Shown: piece by piece, positions 47,193 through 52,229 of the stretch
Layout of the letters: every line of letters begins with the position of its first letter
Position numbering within the stretch: position 1 is the first letter of the stretch
Assembly (NCBI GenBank): GCA_017302435.1
Contig: JAFLDL010000021.1
Coordinates: 1 to 52,229 of the forward strand
From: Candidatus Accumulibacter necessarius
GTDB taxonomy: Bacteria > Pseudomonadota > Gammaproteobacteria > Burkholderiales > Rhodocyclaceae
Reading direction: 5' to 3'
Length of the DNA: 52,229 nt
Program-made: the position numbers and the translations under genes
The notes under the pieces: generated by a model
What the model was told of the DNA's origin: nothing
The model's database searches: none
The model's input: only the letters and a program-made list of their open reading frames with translations

Positions 47193-48413
47193 ATGAGCGC
47201 TGATACGGAAGATTTCGACTGCCACAACGCGCGTCGATCAGACAAGGGCTACGGAACTACGGCTCCGCCGATAGGACCGCCTGGCCAACCGCCGCCTGCC
47301 ATCGCGCCGGGCCAGATCATGGCCGCCTGCTTGCCGCAGTTACGGTCACCCGGCCAAACAGGCCGGGCGCCAGAATCACCGCGCCGGGTGCCGGGTCGTT
47401 CCCTGATCGATCCCGCGCATCCCGATGACCAGACGAGCCTCGAGTTGCCGGCGGCGAACGATCCGCTGATCAGGTCGCTGGTCGTGGCTGAGTTCGATCG
47501 CGGCGCCAGGAAATCTGGGTCGGCGCAAGGTGGCTCCGGCAAGGCGCCATCACCGTTGATCGAGCGGCGGCGGAGTGACCGCCGGCACATCGCGCGGCGA
47601 CAGGATGACGGCCAGCGGAGCCACTGGCGTGTCGACGATCGGCGGGCAGGCGAGCGCCGGCGTCACGCCAGAGCGGATCTGGCGGTCGCTGATGTCGAGC
47701 AGCCGTGGCCTCCCGGTTTGCCCGCCAGGTCAGGCGATCCGGAAGCCATTTCCGTGTTCATCGCCTCGCAGCGCCGAGACCTCGTCGCGGCGCTTGGCTC
47801 GGGGCTGGCCAGTCAAGCGGGCATGCATCTGGTCGGAGTTTGCCACGCTCAGATCAGGGATATCCGTGCTTTCGTTGCCCATGCCTCGCCTGACCTCATC
47901 CTGTTCGATACCGCACTGCTCGCGCTTTTTGGGGCGGAGTGCCTTGAAGAACTCCGCGAAGCGGTTGTCGATGCAAAGCTGATCGTGATCTGGGATGACG
48001 CTCATCCGCTGGCGGTCGAGGAGATCGAAAAGCACGGCATCTGTGGCTGCATTCCGCTCCTCGCGTCAGCCCGTCACTACGCGCGAGCAATCCGCGAGGT
48101 GAGTCACGGGGGGCTATGGCTGCCGCGCTGGATCATGAGCCGGGTATGCCGGCGCATCTTGGTCAAGGAAGGGTCCCATGCCGCAGGGCTGGACGCCCCG
48201 TCCAACACGCTGCCCGCACTGACCGCGCGCGAGCAGGCGATCGCCAGGCGCGCTGCGGCCGGCAAGACCAACAAGGAGATCGCGATTGAGTTGAACGTCT
48301 CCCCCGACACGGTCAAGAAACACCTGGGGGCGGTCTTCGACAAGGTCGGCGTGCACCGACGCAGCCAGTTGGCCTATTGCCTCGCCGTTCCTGGGCAGAG
48401 GCGGCCGGAGTAG
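47193..48413 (+). CDS. LuxR-type regulator with degenerate receiver domain
   Basis: This 406-aa protein starts at ATG 47193 (a TTG six bases earlier is possible). Residues 1-180 are low-complexity, proline-rich and then arginine-rich (RRSDRRHIARRQDDGQ). From residue 186 a receiver-like domain follows: the acidic pair is replaced by IASQRR, the phosphoacceptor aspartate position is kept (D239, LILFDTALL), the conserved Thr position reads VIWDD, and the conserved Lys is absent in CGCIPLLAS. The C-terminal LuxR helix-turn-helix covers about 341-400 (LTAREQAIARRAAAGKTNKE, then SPDTVKKHLGAVFDKVG). It probably acts without normal phosphorylation. The giant surface protein lies next, 479 bases downstream. 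Confidence 0.88.
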   Translation: MSADTEDFDCHNARRSDKGYGTTAPPIGPPGQPPPAIAPGQIMAACLPQLRSPGQTGRAPESPRRVPGRSLIDPAHPDDQTSLELPAANDPLIRSLVVAEFDRGARKSGSAQGGSGKAPSPLIERRRSDRRHIARRQDDGQRSHWRVDDRRAGERRRHARADLAVADVEQPWPPGLPARSGDPEAISVFIASQRRDLVAALGSGLASQAGMHLVGVCHAQIRDIRAFVAHASPDLILFDTALLALFGAECLEELREAVVDAKLIVIWDDAHPLAVEEIEKHGICGCIPLLASARHYARAIREVSHGGLWLPRWIMSRVCRRILVKEGSHAAGLDAPSNTLPALTAREQAIARRAAAGKTNKEIAIELNVSPDTVKKHLGAVFDKVGVHRRSQLAYCLAVPGQRRPE

Positions 48414-48892
48414 ATGATGACCGGTCGACGACTTCGCTGGCGTTGCGCCGCAGGCCCGATTCCGCTCGATCGGACGAGGTCTGGCGTCGTGCGCGCGGCA
48501 GAGGCTGGCCGAGCGCCGTGCACTGGCTGCTGCCGCATAGGGTGGGAAAAGCCCTTGCCGTCGCATCCGACGACAGGGGAGCGGACAGCGCAGGGGAAAG
48601 GTCGCCAGCGGTGCAAGAGTACCCGTTTAGGGAATAGGCAAGCGGGCCTTCCGAAGTTATGGTTTTGGCACGTTTTGAGATCATCGAGGCGCCATCTATC
48701 CCATTGACCTGGCGACCGAAGAGAACACCAACACCGACGTGCGAGCTGGCCACTGATCGGCGGTCACACGTTCGACGAAAAGCAGTCACGATTTTGCAGG
48801 GCAAAGCCGGGGCCGGCAGGGGTGCAGGATGCCACCCGGCGACGCCCGAAGAGCACATTAACCATCGATTCAATTTCTTGGAGTAGACAGCC
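48414..48892 (+). promoter_or_regulatory. Long leader region of the giant repeat protein gene
   Basis: This 479-base gap holds no supported gene. A perfect sigma-54 -24 box, TTGGCACG, lies at 48665-48672, but the -12 position 10 bases on reads GA (48679-48680) instead of GC. GGAG (48880-48883) precedes the ATG at 48893. No terminator for the regulator gene is evident, so readthrough is possible. Confidence 0.4.
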
Positions 48893-51800
48893 ATGGCGAC
48901 GACACTGACGACCAATAAGAAGGACTATCTCCCCGGCGAGACCGTCACCTTCACCTTGAGCCAATTCGATCCCGGCTCAAGTTTCGTGTTTGCCGTGCGT
49001 GACAGCGCGAGCGATCCGGGTGACGATGGTGTGGCCAATGTCTATTCTCCGTTCTGGGTCACCGATGGCGGCTTGGGAGATCGCGATGGTCTGGTGAACG
49101 GGCAGATCGTTGCCCAGTGGGTCGTGCCCGCGGACCCGGATGGCGCCGGTCCGCAGGTGGCACCGGCCCTGAACGCGACGCTCGAGGCGACCGCGAGTAC
49201 CGCGAGCACGTCCGGGACGGGCGGGGTGGTCGTCGCGTCGACGACCTTCACCGATGCTGGACCCAATCCACCGCCGGTGCAGCTCTATTACGTTCCCGAA
49301 CCCGAAGACCAGCTCCTGCAGGCGCTGCAGAGCATCGAGAACGGTGGACCGTCAACCGCCCCCAGCAGTCCGGTGACCAACTACATCTCGATCGCCATCT
49401 CCGGCAGCGGGACGATCATCTATTACGATCAGGGCGAGAACGGCTACGTTAACGACATCGCCAACCCGACCGCGGCCGAGATCTACAATGCCGCCACCAA
49501 TCCCGGTGGTGTGCAGATCTGGGGCAACGGCATTGCCAGTGACGGCGTCGCCCCGGGGTACGCCAGTGACTTGTTGAGTGCCGGCAACGTCATCGTCCTG
49601 CAGAGCACGGTCCCGGTGCCTACGCCGGGCGCCAACTTCTATTTCGATGGCGGCGACAAGATCGCCGTCACCAAGAGCGTCGCCGTCACGCGGACCGGCT
49701 GGGCTGAGGGACCGGATACCCTCCTGGCGGGGTCGGTCGAGGTTCTCGCTACGTCGAAGTGGGGCACCGAGTACCGCGTACCGGTCGGGGCGAACGTTCC
49801 GGACGGCAGCGATGCTCAGAAATTCGAGTATACCGGTCTGTTCATCATGGCTGGCGAACAGGGCGCGACGATCAGTGTGGACCGGAACGCTGACGGCGAC
49901 TTCACCGATGCCGGTGACCTGCTGAACGTCAGTCTGACCGAAGGGCAGAGCCGTCTGGTCGACGGCAGCGTCAACGTCGGCGCGAAGGTCGTCTCGGACA
50001 AGCCGGTCCAGGTCGTCATGCTCACTGGCGACATCGAATCCAACTACGAGAGCCGTGACTCGTCGCTGCTGCCGACCAGTCTGTGGACGAACAGCTACTA
50101 TACGCCCGTCTCGACCCTCCTTGATCCGCCGGGGACTATCACCACATCGGGTACTCAGGTCTGGCTGTACAACCCCGGTGCCAGCGCCATCACGGTGAAT
50201 TACGAGTGGCGCGTTGGCAGCGGCGCGATTGCGACCGGTTCAGTCAGCGTCCCGGGGTCGGCCACCGCAGGTGGCTACAACAGCGTGGCCCTGCCGGAAA
50301 ACGTCGGAGCGCACTTCTTTACAACGGGCGCGACGCCGCCGAAGTTCTATGCCTTTTCGACGACCGATGCGACGGGGACTTCCGACAACAACCAGGCCTG
50401 GGATTGGGGCTTCACTCTGATTCCGGAAAGTTCCCTGACCAGCCAAGTGCTTGTCGGCCTTGGCCTCGGACGTGATCCCACCTCCTTGACGAACCCGTCG
50501 GAAAACGGCAACCCGTTGTGGATCACGCCGGTTGGCAACGGCGAGACGCCGGTCACCGTGTATGTGGATTACAACGGCGACAACGTCGGAGCGTTCACTG
50601 ATCCGAACGGCAACAAGTACGACATCAGCTACAGCCTCAAGGCTCTCCAGCAGCAAAAGGTGTACGACCCGGATGGCAACCAGACCGGCATGCTCGCCTA
50701 CGTCCTGACGCCTGGCGTCAAGCTCGCAGCGGCCTGGGGCCAGGATCCGGCGACGGCGAGCGGCGGCAACCCCGGGCTGGACGTGGGCACAAGCGTGCTG
50801 CCGCTGCCGCTGTTTGATGCCGGCAAGAACGGCACGCTCAGTATCGACAACGATGGCAATGAGGTGATCAGTGCGGGCGACGAGATCCTGTACACGATCA
50901 CCATCAACAACACCAGTCGGGCACCTGTTTCGAACATCCTCCTGAAGGACGTGTTCCCGGCCAATACGGCCTACGTGGCCAACAGCACGTTTTTTACCAA
51001 CGAACTGAACGTCACGACCCCAATTGCCGACGCAGGCACGACGGCCTTCCCGCTTGATGAGGGTGGCGTGATCATCAACCCGTCGAGCGCGCTTCCGGTT
51101 GGTGCAACCTACAAGGTGACCTTCAAAGTGGTGATCGACACCTTGGCGAACCTCGGCGGGGTCACCACGATCATCAACAAGGGTGACGCCACCGCCGATG
51201 GCGTCACCGTCCCCTTCGAAGACATAACTCCGCTGAGTTTCGTGAGCATCCAGAAGGAAGTGTCGGCCGACGGCAACACCTGGTTCGATGCAGACGATCC
51301 CACGGGACCAGTGATCCCCATCGGGCAACTCGTTTACTATCGCGTTGTTGTCACGAACGACGGAGCGCTGCCCGCAACGGTCGATCTGGAAGACCAGATC
51401 ATCCTCCCAGTAGTCGGCCCCGGACTCAACTTCACGTTTGGCGGGGGAAATAGCCAGACAGCTACGGTCAATCCCGGCACTCAGGTTACCACCAACGTCA
51501 TTACCATCCTGGCGGCAGCCGGCCAGCACGAAGACCGCGTGTCCGTCATCGCGACCGTGAATGACGGGGGCGTGAACAAGCCGATCAAGGTTCAGCCTGA
51601 CGATGCGAACTATTTCGGCTCGCAATTCGGAATCACAATCGACAAGGTGGTCACCGGTGTGGATACCGCAGGCAACGGCGTACTGGACCAAGCCGGCGAC
51701 ATCATCAACTACAACCTGGTGGTCACCAACAACGGTAACCAGACGCTGACCAATGTCATCGTCACCGACCCGCTGACCGGTGTGAACACCAACCTGGGCT

Positions 51801-52229
51801 CGTTGGCACCGGGGGCATCGCAGGCTATTCCGGCCATCTATGTGATCACCCAGGCGGACATCGACAGCAACGCCACCCTGGAACCGAACAATGTCATCGC
51901 AGGCAAGATCGACAACACCGCCACCGCGGACAGTGATCAGACCACGCCAGTCAGTGACTCCGAACAGGTGCCGCTGACCCAGAACCCGGTTCTGGCCATC
52001 GACAAGGTGGTCACCGGTGTGGATACCGCAGGCAACGGCGTACTGGACCAAGCCGGCGACATCATCAACTACAACCTGGTGGTCACCAACAACGGCAACG
52101 TCACGCTGACCAATGTCATCGTCACCGACCCGCTGACCGGTGTGAACACCAACCTGGGCTCGTTGGCACCGGGGGCATCGCAGGCTATTCCGGCCATCTA
52201 TGTGATCACCCAGGCGGACATCGACAGCA
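48893..52229 (+). CDS. Giant repeat-rich surface protein, 5' part (DUF11/DUF7507 repeats)
   Basis: The frame is open from ATG 48893 to the window end, 1112 residues so far, so the gene continues outside. There is no signal peptide: it begins MATTLTTNKKDYLPGETVTF, suggesting type I or another non-Sec export. Residues 1-90 are an Ig-like region; about 100-480 include YYDQGENGYVNDIANPT and FEYTGLFIMAGEQGATISVDR, vaguely like IgGFc-binding N-terminal domains. From about 640 come DUF11-type repeats (AGDEILYTITINNTSRAPVS). Two 120-residue DUF7507-like repeats start near 916 and 1036. An adhesin or matrix role is inferred. Confidence 0.88.
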   Translation, partial: MATTLTTNKKDYLPGETVTFTLSQFDPGSSFVFAVRDSASDPGDDGVANVYSPFWVTDGGLGDRDGLVNGQIVAQWVVPADPDGAGPQVAPALNATLEATASTASTSGTGGVVVASTTFTDAGPNPPPVQLYYVPEPEDQLLQALQSIENGGPSTAPSSPVTNYISIAISGSGTIIYYDQGENGYVNDIANPTAAEIYNAATNPGGVQIWGNGIASDGVAPGYASDLLSAGNVIVLQSTVPVPTPGANFYFDGGDKIAVTKSVAVTRTGWAEGPDTLLAGSVEVLATSKWGTEYRVPVGANVPDGSDAQKFEYTGLFIMAGEQGATISVDRNADGDFTDAGDLLNVSLTEGQSRLVDGSVNVGAKVVSDKPVQVVMLTGDIESNYESRDSSLLPTSLWTNSYYTPVSTLLDPPGTITTSGTQVWLYNPGASAITVNYEWRVGSGAIATGSVSVPGSATAGGYNSVALPENVGAHFFTTGATPPKFYAFSTTDATGTSDNNQAWDWGFTLIPESSLTSQVLVGLGLGRDPTSLTNPSENGNPLWITPVGNGETPVTVYVDYNGDNVGAFTDPNGNKYDISYSLKALQQQKVYDPDGNQTGMLAYVLTPGVKLAAAWGQDPATASGGNPGLDVGTSVLPLPLFDAGKNGTLSIDNDGNEVISAGDEILYTITINNTSRAPVSNILLKDVFPANTAYVANSTFFTNELNVTTPIADAGTTAFPLDEGGVIINPSSALPVGATYKVTFKVVIDTLANLGGVTTIINKGDATADGVTVPFEDITPLSFVSIQKEVSADGNTWFDADDPTGPVIPIGQLVYYRVVVTNDGALPATVDLEDQIILPVVGPGLNFTFGGGNSQTATVNPGTQVTTNVITILAAAGQHEDRVSVIATVNDGGVNKPIKVQPDDANYFGSQFGITIDKVVTGVDTAGNGVLDQAGDIINYNLVVTNNGNQTLTNVIVTDPLTGVNTNLGSLAPGASQAIPAIYVITQADIDSNATLEPNNVIAGKIDNTATADSDQTTPVSDSEQVPLTQNPVLAIDKVVTGVDTAGNGVLDQAGDIINYNLVVTNNGNVTLTNVIVTDPLTGVNTNLGSLAPGASQAIPAIYVITQADIDS
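51638..52229 (+). repeat. Near-identical 360-bp tandem repeat inside the giant protein gene
   Basis: The unit starts at 51638 and recurs at 51998, a period of exactly 360 bases (120 codons). Over the 232 comparable bases the copies differ at four positions, all in one nine-base patch (51736-51742 versus 52096-52102). The second copy is cut by the window end. Confidence 0.95.

Overview
The window reads as chromosomal DNA of a GC-rich betaproteobacterium. Family content and gene order suggest a Rhodocyclales member close to Candidatus Accumulibacter or Dechloromonas; this is inference from gene families, not a database match. Pointers are the scpA-scpB-rluB block following trpS, rimP-nusA-infB-rbfA-truB, rsxABCDGE followed by nth, a DUF1841 gene and a PHB-depolymerase-like esterase. 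No rRNA, tRNA or CRISPR was recognised.

Layout. 1-4.5 kb: the 3' part of a DUF6493-like gene, then a leftward operon (DODA-type dioxygenase, cytochrome b561, two YceI proteins, pirin) divergent from its likely LysR regulator. 5.6-8.8 kb: a decayed cobC-like pseudogene, an unusual 527-aa protein with an HPr-like active-site motif, a MITE-like nested inverted repeat and a DUF4337 membrane protein. 9-16 kb: rdgC, then a rightward housekeeping run (PHP phosphoesterase, YciO, M50 protease, trpS, scpA, scpB, rluB). 16-22 kb: the transcription/translation operon rimP-nusA-infB-rbfA-truB behind a strong promoter and a leader with two terminator-like hairpins. 22-24 kb: a small cytochrome c and pyrD. 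24-31.5 kb: rsxABCDGE-nth-FIST-DUF1841, mostly overlapping genes. 31.5-39.3 kb: a MoxR/VWA pair, a 5'-nucleotidase-like lipoprotein, a BON-LysM protein, a GlsB-like protein, an esterase and an aminotransferase. 39.35-40.87 kb: an IS701-like element with 17-bp terminal repeats and a 4-bp target duplication, inserted between the aminotransferase stop codon and the mscL promoter. 41-46.8 kb: mscL, an M16 peptidase, a small unknown protein and a SulP transporter. 46.8-52.2 kb: a LuxR-type regulator with a degenerate receiver domain behind a candidate sigma-54 promoter, then the start of a very large repeat-rich surface protein that runs off the window.

Most of the window is ordinary core genome. 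The parts least explained by known systems are the HPr-like protein (6.4-8.0 kb), the nested inverted repeat (8.0-8.2 kb), the rimP leader, and the regulator/giant-protein region at the right end.
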